Translations under genes and position numbers: made by a program
Assembly (NCBI GenBank): GCA_051294375.1
Contig: CM119268.1
Location: 6,519,232-6,583,231 of the forward strand
Direction of reading: 5' to 3'
Length of the DNA stretch: 64,000 bases
From: Paraspadella gotoi
Lineage: Eukaryota > Chaetognatha
Notes under the pieces: model-generated
What the model was told of the DNA's origin: nothing
Database searches by the model: none
Seen by the model: only the letters and a program-made list of their open reading frames with translations
Shown: positions 48,301 to 64,000 of the stretch, piece after piece
Layout: each line of letters opens with the position of its first letter
How positions within the stretch are numbered: the first letter of the stretch is position 1

Positions 48301-49583
48301 TGCCGCCGATTCCAACTACGTGGTCGCCGCTCGACGACGCGAGAATCCCGCTGCTGCTACTGCCGCCACGTTGCTGACTTACCCCGGGCTGTTGCTGCAT
48401 CAGGCTTTCGCTGTTAAAATAAAAAATATTTCTTATAGAAGAATCATCTAAAATTAAAAATTACGACGCCAAAATCCAAGTGTCTGATACCAGTAGTGGA
48501 ATGAAAATTTTTCTTTGCCTCAGAGGTCAAATATTAAGACAATAACCCAAAAAAATTGTTAAAGACTTTCTCACAAAGCTATGCCAAAGCGTTTTTCAAA
48601 GTAATAACGTTACGTAAAGGAATTAATTTCAGAAAAGAGGTATAATTTGGATAACTATAAGGCATAACTGAAAAACAACGAGCATAAAACCTAAATTACT
48701 ATTCAATTTACGTCTATGATCAACGGCTATGACCCTAGGTTACCTGAATCCCTGAAAAGAAGTCATATTTCTCATAACAAAGCCCAAGTCAATTTCACAC
48801 CTATTCAATCCATTCTGAAAAAAGTATTCCCAAGATTAGTATAATGAAATGCTTACAATGAGGTTAACATTGGTATCAAAACTGAAACCAAACGTGCAAA
48901 TGAAATACTGCTAAATATACCTCGCGTGCTTTTTCGGTGGGAAAGGGGTGACTCAATCGCTGCCGTATTTATAAATAAAATTAATTTAAGGAACTCATGA
49001 GTAGGTAAATAAAGTTTTAAATAGTTTAATTAACCAGAGCTACCCTTGCACTATTGGGCAATTGATAATACCAATTTGAATGAACTCGTTTTTCACCTGT
49101 GATGAAACGCGGAAACGGAGCCAGGGTGGGTTGCAAACTCCGGTGGATCGGGTAACTGCAAACGACATCAACCAAACGAAATTCAAGGTTAAAGAACACT
49201 GCAAGATGGGTTCAAAGTCCTAGACGTTACGTAGGAAGTACGTAGGAAGTATAAATTCACATCAAAGCAAAACACAGCAAATGCGTAAAAAGAAAGTCAA
49301 AATTACCCCCTTTAAGATGAATTCACTGGCCGGTCATTCTTCATCGTGATTAAAATGGGACAAGAAATAGGGCAGGTAGAGGTGGGTAAACTGACCCGTA
49401 AGAAAGTACGATACGGAAATGAGGCACCCCAATCGACGGAGCTCGTATAATTTTCCCCCAAAACCGACCCATCATAAATTTAACTTCTGATAATAAATTA
49501 TTATCGATTACCTGGCTTAAATGGACGTTCAACTTTAAAGATTTGTTCGAGGATAAACTGGCAGGGGCAACAACTGAGTTCAT
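42378..49583 (-). CDS. pum: Pumilio-family RNA-binding translational regulator
   Basis: Eighteen coding exons, phases agreeing throughout (4,611 bp, 1,536 aa): 49,583-49,512, 49,155-49,097, 48,410-48,283, 48,199-48,002, 47,868-47,506, 47,416-47,303, 47,154-46,922, 46,810-46,451, 46,342-46,022, 45,957-44,973, 44,903-44,173, 44,082-44,017, 43,854-43,591, 43,457-43,374, 43,293-43,141, 43,032-42,874, 42,806-42,648 and 42,539-42,378. The C-terminus holds eight PUF repeats with the canonical recognition residues: GSRFIQQ, GNYVIQK, GCRVIQK, GNHVVQK, GCRVIQR, GNYVIQH, ASNVVEK and ANYVVQK, ending [13 protein letters not shown] and PPNGGI. This code reads UGUANAUA in mRNA 3' UTRs to repress translation. 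The long N-terminus is Gln/Ala/Gly/Pro-rich and keeps two conserved islands, [19 protein letters not shown] and [15 protein letters not shown]. The start ATG at 49,583 is inferred from open frame and phase; 5' UTR exons may lie upstream. Confidence 0.96.
44904..44972 (-). other. 69-bp in-frame intron in Pumilio
   Basis: Bounded by GTGAGT and TATGCAG, length divisible by three, with no stop in frame. Retention would insert 23 residues with an aromatic-rich core ([11 protein letters not shown]) into an Ala-rich tract, a sharp change of composition. I treat it as an intron because of the splice signals and composition. Confidence 0.7.
46343..46450 (-). other. GC-AG intron in Pumilio
   Basis: The exon ending CCTTATCAG at 46,451 is followed by GCAAGG, not GT; the intron ends AACACAG at 46,343. 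Flanking exons are both phase 0 and no GT donor keeps the frame nearby. GC donors with an otherwise strong CAG/GCAAGg context are a known minor class. Confidence 0.75.
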
Positions 49584-52562
49584 TATATTTTTGTTTCCGA
49601 TTCGGTCGAGTTTTCAATTCGTCTTCCGAGGCTCCGACGTATTTATTCTCTTTCCTTCGATCCACGCCGTGTGATGCGAGGGACGCGGCACGTTAAGAGT
49701 ACGACTGTCAGAGTGAATGAAGCCAAATCAATTTGGGAAAACAAACTATGTCATTGTCTTTTTTTTTTTTAGTTTTTTAGGTTAACTTGCAGAAAACATT
49801 TTTGTACGCCCGAATTTGCGAGTAACTGACCCATTAGATTTACGATCTACTACTGAGTGCGAGCGAACCCGACACGTACCTACTTGACGACAAGCTTATT
49901 TTAACTGCGCGAAGAATTTTTAAACTGTTCTCCACGATAAATAATAATTGACTTTCAATTCTCCACAGTCGAAGACTTTAGAATTTTGATTAGTGTTTTT
50001 TTTTTTTTTGTAAAAAAATATAGTAGTATATATATAAATTTTTTGTAGCGTTCAAAGTTGAAGTCTATCAGTCGAATTTCCTTCGTTATCTGTCTTGCTT
50101 TCCCGATAAAGTTCGATTCTTTGATTTTTCTCCCGTTAATTTTTTTACGTTCGAATTTGGAGCGAAAAAAGGGAGAACTTTGTAATGGAAGTTTTTTTTT
50201 TTTGACCTTTGGATCTTTTGAGGATCAGCAAAATAACGTCGTTTCTACCGCGATATTCGTCTTAATTCTTCACCGCTGAAAAATTTAAAAAAAGAGGAAA
50301 TTCGAGTTAATTTCTTAGGATAGAATCTAATATCTAGATAGTTTCACTTTTTAAATTTGAACGTTGTAAGCATAAAATACATCCCGTTACTTACTATAAA
50401 AAGCTTGCGTGAATGTTGGTCGAGAATTTTGTATATACAGATGAATATAAGAGCAGGCAAAACGTTCATACATAAAGGGCTTGTTACAAAAGGACTTGGA
50501 CGTTGTTTGTTGCTGTTTCTTTGTATCTTTACAATTGTAAATTATTTTTACACGAGTGATGTTAAGTTATAGTTTTTGTAACTTTACATGGCAATCTGGA
50601 AGAAAAAGAAATTGATTAATGATTATGAATGATGTTACTAAGGGATATAATAATAAAGAAGCATTTATTTACCTTTACATGAGGGTTTTGTGTAAGGTTT
50701 TGTGGAACCTTATATCCTGAAACCCATTTTTTGCCAACAATAAAATCTCTTCACTTCTATACAACAACTGAAAAGAAAAATAAAAGAGTGAACAGAAAAA
50801 AATGTAGGAATGCAAATTGAGAAAATGATTTCAATTATGTTATTCGACTAGTTCTCAACCATCTTGGGAGTAAAACAGTAAGTTTTCAAATAACATTGGT
50901 GAGATCATACTTTCAGGAAAAATGAACGTTTTCAGTATTAAAAGCAAGGCGACAATTTCCAAAAACAGTCAACAGACCACTATACATAATTACATATTAC
51001 ATATACATGCTTGTCCGTTAAGATACGAAATTTCTCGGACGTGGGGGCCGGTTAACTGCAGATGAATAATCCCATGCTATTTCTTATCTGATGTGAGCTA
51101 GAAACATATGCTGATCGGTTTTCTGATATTTATTTCTATTATTCTGTCCCCTGAGAACCGCACGAAATCCTGGCGCAGACGGGACACTCGAGAACCGCAT
51201 CCTCCGGTGCGCCTTGCAGCTTCTATCCTTGCATAGTGAAAAAATCGTTGATCGCCGTTTGACCGCGTTTACTGGAGGGACGAACGGCGGGTTCAAACAG
51301 TTGTTTAGCCTTAAAGCGTGAATTTTACTTCACCGCACTGTGAGACCGTGGCACACGGACTGTAAGTCGGTTCCACCATGAAGATAAGTAAAGAATCTGA
51401 AAATCAGCGAGATTAACTTTGCAGCGGAGATTCAGTTCAGATTGATGCCGGGACTACATGTGATTTAGCGCTTTCACCGATTTATTGTCAGCCCATGTGA
51501 GAAACAAACAAATATACGCCGATTGTCGGTATCAAGAAAGAAACAAAGCGGGAATTACAATGAATATAAAAGTTAATATGAGACAAAGCAAAACAAGGCA
51601 AAACTACGAAGAATAAAAACGTCTTTTAGAAAAACGAAAACAGAATGAAAGGCGATAAATCTCCAGGCGACCTAAAGTACACAAAACACAATAACAAACG
51701 CTACAAACAGGAAACATAAATTTAAAAAAAAATTATAAAAGAGATAAAAAGAGAGATAAAAAGCGAAGAATTTGGGGAAAATGTCGGACGGTTGAGCTTC
51801 TTGGTCGCTGGAGTCGCGGGCGGCGCTCGAGGCAGATTCAACGTTGACAAAAGAGCAACGCTCAAAAGTTTTTGGACTGTTTGTCTGGACCATTGTCTGG
51901 CTGTCTGTCGAACAAGTTCCTATTTTGTATTAATCCTTCGGTGTCATAACGTCCTGGGTAATATTATAATTACATAGGTATAATAAAGATAAGTTACAGT
52001 CCAGTTTTTGTACTTTAGAAGTTCGGATAAGAGCGGAAATTGGACAATAAAATAAAGTTTTACAAAGGCAAACCCGCTCGTCGCTCGCCGTGTCGAAGCA
52101 AATTCTATTTCCTTATTTTCACTGGAGTCGGGACTCAAATTCTGAGCCTCTGAAATTCTCAACTCTCACTCACTGACTCGCTCTTTTTTTATATTCAGTT
52201 TCTGGACAAATTCTTCTCTAAGAGTTTCTTTGAATTTTTTTTTCTTTAATAAATCTTCGCATACACGAACTGATGTAATCACTAATCAGAGTCCTCTGCA
52301 TTTCGGTTATGAAAATTGTGAAATGTACTTGTTTTACTATTTTAGATTAAATCTTTGTGTATAGACTTTCGATTTCGTTGTTTATGGGCATTAGGAGAAA
52401 AACAATTTTTATTTGTTTTGACAACGAATTTTGTTGTCAAAACAAATAAAAATTGTTTTTCTCCTAGATTAAATCTTAAAAACAATTCATTCTGAATTTT
52501 AAATAAGTAATCTTTGACATGCAAATATCGTATATAAGAAATAGCGGAATTGATTTTTTTCT

Positions 52563-52634
<72 letters not shown>

Positions 52635-53001
52635 CTTCCCGCTCTCTTACCTGCGAATTCATGCAAATCTGAAAAGACTTACGAAGGAACTAAAATTTTC
52701 TCCTTTTTTTATTGGATCAAAATGTGCAACCAAACTTTATCTTTATCGTGAGAATTTTCTGTTATGTTGGAAAAGAAAGTAAGAAATCGCTCTTCAAAAA
52801 AGGCAAATTCTGTCAAGATAACAATTATTTTTACGTTTTCTAACTGCTTCAAAAACTACTTTTCTTTCATTGCTAATATTTTTTTTTTAAAAATAAGCAA
52901 ATTTTTTGTAGTTTCCATTTTTATATATTTTTTTTTCTAATTAAAAATTATCTCGTTCTAAAAGCGGTACAAAAAAGTAAAATAAAATAAAAACTCTCAA
53001 T
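49584..53001. other. Divergent intergenic region between Pumilio and the SLC3A2-like gene
   Basis: AT-rich, no supported exon. It should hold the Pumilio promoter and 5' UTR on minus and the SLC3A2-like promoter on plus. Contents: a degenerate relative of the inverted-repeat element (51,263-51,299), a hairpin with direct repeats (52,343-52,477) and a (CT)n tract (52,560-52,640). Short open frames at 50,357 (71 codons) and 51,893 (73 codons, minus) have no support. Confidence 0.5.
52343..52477. repeat. Perfect hairpin with 13-bp direct repeats
   Basis: Arms 52,392-52,425 and 52,433-52,466 are perfect complements (34 bp) around a 7-bp loop. TAGATTAAATCTT occurs at 52,343-52,355 and 52,465-52,477. 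May be a small foldback element or a template-switch product. Confidence 0.7.
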
Positions 53002-56000
53002 ATGGCGTCTTTTTCTGGCGGCGGAAGAATCAGGATCGAAGAACCGGAAGTGACGTCGACGAGAAAATGCAGGCGAGTGAAGCCAACAACAACAACAACC
53101 ACGAAAGGTTTTAAACAAATCCCCCCCCTCCAACCCAACCCCCCCCAGCCCCCCGCCCTCCGACGTACCCCCAGGGATCGCCGAGTCCCCCTACGCGGGA
53201 ATGACGAAAGCCGAAGTCGAGTTTTACTCCGACACGAAATTTTTCGATCGCCTGAGGAAGATTCTATTGTCGTTGTTGTTGTTGTCGTGGATCGCCATGA
53301 TCGCCGCCGTCATAGGTGAGGGTTATGACTTTGTTTTTTTGTATTATATTTAAAAAAATTAACTAATTAAGTTATACTAATTTTAAAATTAGAACAACCA
53401 ATATAAAATTATCCATTCATCCGTTTATTCCTGACTTGGGTGATGCTATGGTGGGTTTAAGGTCTCAATCCCTCTTACAAGACAATAAAATAGCTAATCT
53501 TAGGAATGAGAACATCTCGCTCAAATTGAGCCTTACCCTCCTTACCTCCCGCGAAGGCATCACCGTCGTCTTTCCTCGCTGCTCACCTCCTCCTCACCTT
53601 CACTGGTGGCAGAGTTACGTCTACGTCGACCTCACCAATGTCCAACCAAGTAATCAAAAAATTGAAATGAAAAAGTAAAAGAAAAAGAAAGAGAAAGAGA
53701 GAGTTATTTTACCGTGGTTCGCAATTGACAAAGAATAGAACATTTCTAAAAAGGGTCTAGAAATTACGCAAGAATTTAAAAACACGATAAAAGACAGCGT
53801 AAATTCTATTTAAATCGCTTATAAATATGAGATGATCCACTAGGCACTATATTTCTTCCATTGGAGAACCTGATCTAAACAGAAGCCCCCGTCCGGTGGT
53901 CATTGTGAGCCTGGCTGCCCGAAAATCCTTTGGCGGAGTTTAACTCATCTCTTACTCAGACTCAGGTGAAACTTACCTCGAGGCGGTCGGACGCGTCGTA
54001 GACGGCTTGAGCGAATTGGAAGGCAACGCCATCGTCATCAAGGATCTGCAGGAAAACGCAAAGGACCCGTCGTCGATTGACCCTCAACTCGGCAATGAGG
54101 AGCAATGGCAAGAGGAAAGTTAAATCCACTTCCGCTGCAGGTGGAATTAAATTTAAAGATACAATTATGATAAAACTTTTTTCAATTATTTTTTTTTCGC
54201 AGATCTCCCGAATCGCTTCCTCCAAAAAAATCCAACTAGTGATGCCTTTTAACGTCAACGACCGCAGCGCGACTTCTGATTGGTTCAAAACCGACCTATC
54301 AGATTTCTTGTGGGAAAACTGCGCGGCGGGAACGCCCAACGATTGGAAACGTAAAGACGGGGCTTCAATGTGGACTCCGGGTCAAGGTACGTACGACGAA
54401 TAAGACGCTCCAACTATACGACATTGGACTTTTAAAATTGAAAGTAAATCCAAGTTAAAGAATATTATAGGTATTAACATGAACATTTTTGTTTAGCAGG
54501 AGCCAACGACCAATGTTTCTTGTCGCAGACGGGATTTGGACGAGCGGATCTAAACTTGCGCAACAACGACGTCAGCGCGAAATTGATTCAAGGTTTTCGG
54601 ACGCAGTTTGCATTCTTATCACGTCAAATGTTGCGTCATTGCGCATTGCTCTAACGCTTCTTCTCCGAACCCAATAGTTCCGGGTTCTAGCCCCGCTACC
54701 GAAGTTCAGGAGACAAGGAGACAAACGGGAAAATCTCCCAGACTCGCTGGACAAACTAATTGTGGAGGCTGTCCGGGCTATCCCCACCGTCTGAGGGGGC
54801 GTCTCCTCTCGGGCACTTCAACTTTTTAAAGATATAAACAAATTATTAAAATTTTTTTGACAATTACCTCGAAATTTTTGCAGGAATAAAAAGTTGGGTG
54901 GATCGTGGAATCAAAGGCTTCATCTTCTCCAAACTCGATTTGGGATTCGAAGATTACGAGTTGCGCAACATCGACAACAACAACAACAACCACAGTAGCA
55001 ACAAGACGTTCATGATGCTGGAGGACATGATCCTGTTGTCCGGTTTGAGTCACTTGGTTCCTCATGGCGACGATAACAACGACACTCTCGTCGCCATGGT
55101 GATTCTGAATTTTTCAAAGTGCTAGTAGTAATTTTTATATTAATGGATTTTAATTAAATTATGATAAACTTTAAACAATTTTAAAAAGGACTTGGAACTC
55201 GGAGCTCCGATCGGACCTGAACTACACGATTTCGGCGCCGACATAATTTTTCCGCGTCTCGACAAAGTCAACAACAACAACAACAATAAAATTACACAGA
55301 AAACGTAAGAAAACAAACAAAGTTGTTACTAGTGGCGTTGATTGTGAAAAGGCTGAAATGGCTCACATGGCCCAATGGCCCATGAGGATTTTAAAGTAGT
55401 TAAACGGAAAAATATTAAAAAAGTACTTAAATGAAGAAAGAGTATAATCATTACCTGTTAGTTTATAAACAGTTCATTAATAAGCTTCGCATCAGGCTGT
55501 ATCACCATGCTCATTGCTCAATGAGCATTGCTCACAAGCGCCCCGTCCCATTTAATTGCTCCGTGGCCACCGGGCTAGAACCTTGGACCTTTGAGTTTGA
55601 GGCCTGACTTGCCTCGGGCGTAGAATAGATATTAATCTGCTAAAATTATAATTCATAAATCCGATGATACTCGGAAATTAAATTTTAAAAAAATATTCAT
55701 GAAAAAACGAAAATATATTTATTATTTAACCCTCGCCTTTCGTCCTTCTTTGATATTTTTCCTTCTTTTTTCCTCCGGGGGCCAAAAAGTTTGGGCGACT
55801 TGAAAAAGGATCTGGTCGGAGCCGCGGGGTCGATGGAGATGGACTGGCCCGTTTTCTGGAGGCTGTTGAGGGTTGGACAGACCGACCAAGAAGCATTCTC
55901 CGCTGAGGGAAGAGATGGAGGTGATTGAACTCGATTGATTGATTGGATTGACTGATTGATTGATTAGATTAATAGTTTATTTGTTTCCTTTGTTCATTTA

Positions 56001-57468
56001 TATAATAATTAAATTGATTTTTTTGTATTATTAATTTATTGACTGATTATTTGATTGATTGTTAATATTAATTCAAAGATCGTAGGATTATTTGGTCGAT
56101 TATGTTGATCGATCGATAGATTTGATCAATAAAATGATTGTTAGATTTATTTTTTTTGCATAATTTAATTTTTGCTCCATAGATCGAACGATTGAAAAAA
56201 TTAATCGGTTTATTGAGTAATTTGATTTATAAATGATCGATAAATCATCACCGATTGATTGATTGATTGATTGATAAATTGATTTTATTCGATCCGATCG
56301 ATCCGATTTCAGAGCTCGCCCTCGTCTCCGCACTCCTCTTCCTCGGCTCCCCCGTTATGGACGTCTCCGTCCTCTTCTCCAACTCGACGGGGCGATTGGC
56401 GCGTCGTCTGCTCGAGATGAGGAGAGAGGAGGCCTTTTGGTTGGGGGATTATCACGTGACCGAGACGGAAGGGGGAAGGTGAGGGGTTTTTTTTTATTCT
56501 AGGGGGAGGGAGGTGAATGGGGGAAATGTGGGGAAGGGGGAGTAAGAGTGAAAAAGTAAGAGTATTGGGATAATCTTTTAAAGGAAGAAAGATGTATTCT
56601 TTAGCAACAGCCGGGTTGCGTGGGATGCCCATTGGGACGGGGCATCTCACTGTTGGGTTTGGGAGCTTCAGACCCGCAGTGACGCCTCTAGTCACTGGCG
56701 GGGTTACCCGAGGACGGTCTCGCTTTGCCAACGCAGAGGGAAGTCGTTAGGACTGTGGAATCCACAGTGTGGATGGAACGCAACGCTTGGGATGGTGTAT
56801 TCCCCTTCTGAGCCAATGGTATTGACTGAACGATGGTGGACGTGAGGCGGTGTGAATATACCGCCACAATTCAAAGTTAAGTGCCATTTAATATAACAGC
56901 ATGAATAATTGAATAAATGAATTCAGTATTTTTAAAGGCTGAATCGTTTTTTAGCCGTTCAATAAAGTTTAAAAAATATTGGGAGAAATTATAAATAAGT
57001 TATTTATTTATTTTTATTAGTAGTAAGCAAAAATTTCGAAAGCGACAACTTAAAGAAACAGCAACAAACAAAATAAAATCAAAATATACTTTAAAAATCG
57101 ACGCCGGTTTTCTTTTTTCCACAGAGACGCCGACGTCGTCCTCTTCCAACGACGGCGCGACGGAACGCCGCCATATTTGGTGGCGCTTAATCTCGGAACC
57201 GGCGGCGCTGTCGTCGACGCCCTCGGCGCGAAATGGGACCCCGGCGTCAGGTACGGCTACTTTTTTGTACCTTTTATTTATGACTGTGGAATAGATTCGG
57301 CGTAATCGATCGTATCAACGCAGGATTCCCAACGCGGCACAGGTTGTCATGGCGACCGGAGAAACCGTGACAGCTGAAGACGAGAAGACGGAATATCTCT
57401 CAGATTTCGGTTTGGGACCGAAATCATTCAAGATTTTTAAGTGGAAGACTCAAGTTAAAGAACTGTGA
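53002..57468 (+). CDS. SLC3A2 (4F2hc/CD98hc)-like amino-acid transporter heavy chain
   Basis: Twelve exons (1,665 bp, 554 aa): 53,002-53,107, 53,175-53,315, 53,557-53,649, 53,966-54,114, 54,203-54,386, 54,500-54,592, 54,884-55,098, 55,189-55,304, 55,790-55,920, 56,313-56,478, 57,125-57,250 and 57,324-57,468. Phases agree throughout. A type II membrane protein: cytosolic N-terminus (MASFSGGGRIRIEEPEV), AGMTKAEVEFY, a single transmembrane helix at about 65-83 (ILLSLLLLSWIAMIAAVIG), then FPRCS and HWWQSYVYVDL. Cys91 aligns with the 4F2hc cysteine that disulfide-bonds to SLC7 light chains. The ectodomain is a glycoside-hydrolase-13-like fold without its catalytic triad (SSIDPQLGNEEQWQE, SSKKIQLVMPFNVN, SWVDRGIKGFIF, FLGSPVMDVS). 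Role: surface delivery and partner of heteromeric amino-acid transporters. Junction 54,114 has a GA rather than GT donor. Introns carry a dispersed repeat, SINE-like copies and a GC-rich block. Confidence 0.88.
53390..53510 (-). mobile_element. Dispersed AT-rich repeat, copy 3 (inverted, SLC3A2-like intron 2)
   Basis: Reverse complement shows the family's features: CTTGTAAGAGGGATTGAGAC, AAACCCACCATAGC, CCAAGTCAGG, then GAATGGATAATTTTATATTG and GGTTGTTCTAA. It ends about 45 bp before the acceptor of exon 3 (53,557). Confidence 0.65.
54595..54830 (+). mobile_element. SINE-like element (SLC3A2-like intron 6)
   Basis: Contains GGTTCTAGCCC (54,683-54,693) and AAAATCTCCCAGAC (54,730-54,743), then GGGCTATCC, in the same order as 38,712-38,455 on minus. 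GC-richer than the surrounding intron. It fills nearly all of the intron between exons 6 and 7. Confidence 0.65.
55490..55625 (-). mobile_element. SINE-like remnant (SLC3A2-like intron 8)
   Basis: On minus it has GGTTCTAGCCC (55,582-55,572), the same B-box-like core as the 38.5- and 54.6-kb copies, but the AAAATCTCCCAGAC block was not found, so a truncated or different family member. A short inverted repeat (GCTCATTGCTCAATGAGC) lies at its far end. Confidence 0.45.
56585..56875. repeat. GC-rich block in SLC3A2-like intron 10
   Basis: About 290 bp of balanced to GC-rich sequence in a very AT-rich intron, with several short hairpins (for example GACTGTGGAATCCACAGTGT). No open frame, no splice-bounded exon, no match elsewhere in the window that I can see. 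Probably a repeat or SINE of another family; identity unknown. Confidence 0.4.
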
Positions 57469-57915
57469 CGGTTTACCTTTAATTACATTTTTGCAATTTC
57501 CTAGAAACTGGCACTTTTTGACTTAATTAGTTGTTAACCTCCTTAAAATATGCATAATAATAAATAAATTAATTAATTATTACCTAAACCAAAGCGAAAA
57601 ATAATAAACGTGAAAAAATTCATGGTATACTTTTACTGAACGAGAGTTTCGATACAAAATAAAAATTCAACAAGCATGAACAGTATAAATTCGCGAATAT
57701 GGCATCAGCAATCACATGCGTCGATATTTTTTAGTAATGTACTATTAAGTCGAATATTATTAACAATATAACGAAATAAAATCCGCTCAACCTTCCGCTT
57801 ACTAACAAAGATCGAATATGAAAAGCGTAAACTGTTTATTTATCAATGAATCGTTAATAACATACAAAATTAAAAAAAAAAAAAGAATAAAATTGTTTTC
57901 ATTTCGACGTCTGCC
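57469..57915. other. 3' region between two convergent genes
   Basis: AT-rich. AATAAA on plus near 57,550 fits the SLC3A2-like poly(A) signal; TTTATT near 57,837 gives AATAAA on minus for the PPP1R42-like gene. No gene. Confidence 0.55.
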
Positions 57916-58113
57916 TCATTTGAATCCGCCACCCATCGCGCCCACTTTTGGCGCTCTCATCCAAAAGTAAGGATCTTCAGCCTGACGTCTTTTGTTTTCC
58001 TTTTTGTTTCTGGTGAAGACGTCGTCGATAGGTGGCAGGGTTTCGATGAGGCTGGGCTCTGTCGGCCCGTAGACGCCGAGCGGCCGACGCCGACCCATCG
58101 GCGCCGCGCTACC
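57916..58113 (-). CDS. 65-codon in-frame extension after the PPP1R42-like stop
   Basis: Directly after the TAG at 58,116-58,114 the same frame stays open for 65 codons to a TGA at 57,916. It reads GSAAPMGRRRPLGVYG, PSLIETLPPIDDVFTRNKK, RRQAEDPYFWMRAPKVGAMG and GGFK. Codon third positions are GC-rich as in the exons around it, and composition (Gly, Met, Phe) resembles the preceding exon. Options: TAG read-through; an isoform using the TAG as its splice acceptor and joining the phase-0 exon ending at 59,607; a base error in the stop; or a separate small ORF from the ATG at 58,098. I infer it is translated in some form, but cannot tell which. Confidence 0.5.
   Translation of the reverse strand, partial: GSAAPMGRRRPLGVYGPTEPSLIETLPPIDDVFTRNKKENKRRQAEDPYFWMRAPKVGAMGGGFK

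Positions 58114-64000
<5,887 letters not shown>

Noticed and set aside
50357-50572. 71-codon plus-strand frame with a hydrophobic segment
   Set aside because: AT-rich background composition, no recognisable family, no neighbouring exon; chance cannot be excluded.

Overview
This is animal nuclear DNA. It has AT-rich non-coding sequence, GC-rich short exons with canonical GT-AG introns (many under 150 bp), very dense (GA)n/(CT)n tracts, tRNA-derived SINE-like repeats and N-filled scaffold gaps. The gene set (Pumilio, IRF2BP family, EndoU, TSPO, SLC3A2/4F2hc-like, PPP1R42-like) and the long Gln/Ala/Gly-rich Pumilio N-terminus suggest a protostome invertebrate, probably an arthropod; the species cannot be read from the sequence.

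Region 1 (1-25,020) is two nested-looking foldbacks. The larger has arms 6,448-15,480 and 15,568-25,020. The smaller has arms 1,197-3,295 and 3,918-5,966, plus a direct extra copy of its loop at 1-740. Both turn around at a (CT)n/(GA)n tract. Three exons of an IRF2BP-family gene lie here. Read on the minus strand (22,637-22,403, 17,855-17,682, 4,662-4,454) they are intact and join in matching phase. The mirror copies on the plus strand are riddled with small indels. The simplest reading is one minus-strand gene whose locus was folded back on itself during sequencing or assembly; a real palindrome with a decaying arm is the alternative. The gene continues off the left edge.

Region 2 (25,020-37,100): a gene-free stretch with a CCAAT/CRE-like cluster near 26.7-27.0 kb, then two minus-strand genes. 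One is an SH3-SH2 adaptor (31,152-29,029) whose SH2 lacks the phosphotyrosine-binding arginine. The other is an EndoU endoribonuclease (34,278-31,848, 5' end unresolved) with all catalytic residues.

Region 3 (37,100-49,583): a complete five-exon TSPO-like gene on the plus strand, with a dispersed repeat and a nested 207-bp inverted-repeat element in intron 2, convergent with an 18-exon Pumilio gene on the minus strand (49,583-42,378). The 3.3 kb between them looks like UTR sequence and holds two sites matching the Pumilio recognition element.

Region 4 (53,002-64,000): a complete 12-exon SLC3A2/4F2hc-like gene on the plus strand, convergent with a PPP1R42-like leucine-rich-repeat gene on the minus strand that runs to the gap at the right edge. 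The most interesting gene-level oddities are an in-frame TAG followed by 65 protein-like codons in PPP1R42, a GA-AG splice junction in the SLC3A2 gene, a GC-AG intron and a 69-bp in-frame intron in Pumilio, and the degenerate SH2. I found no CRISPR array, no operon and no convincing new multigene system.
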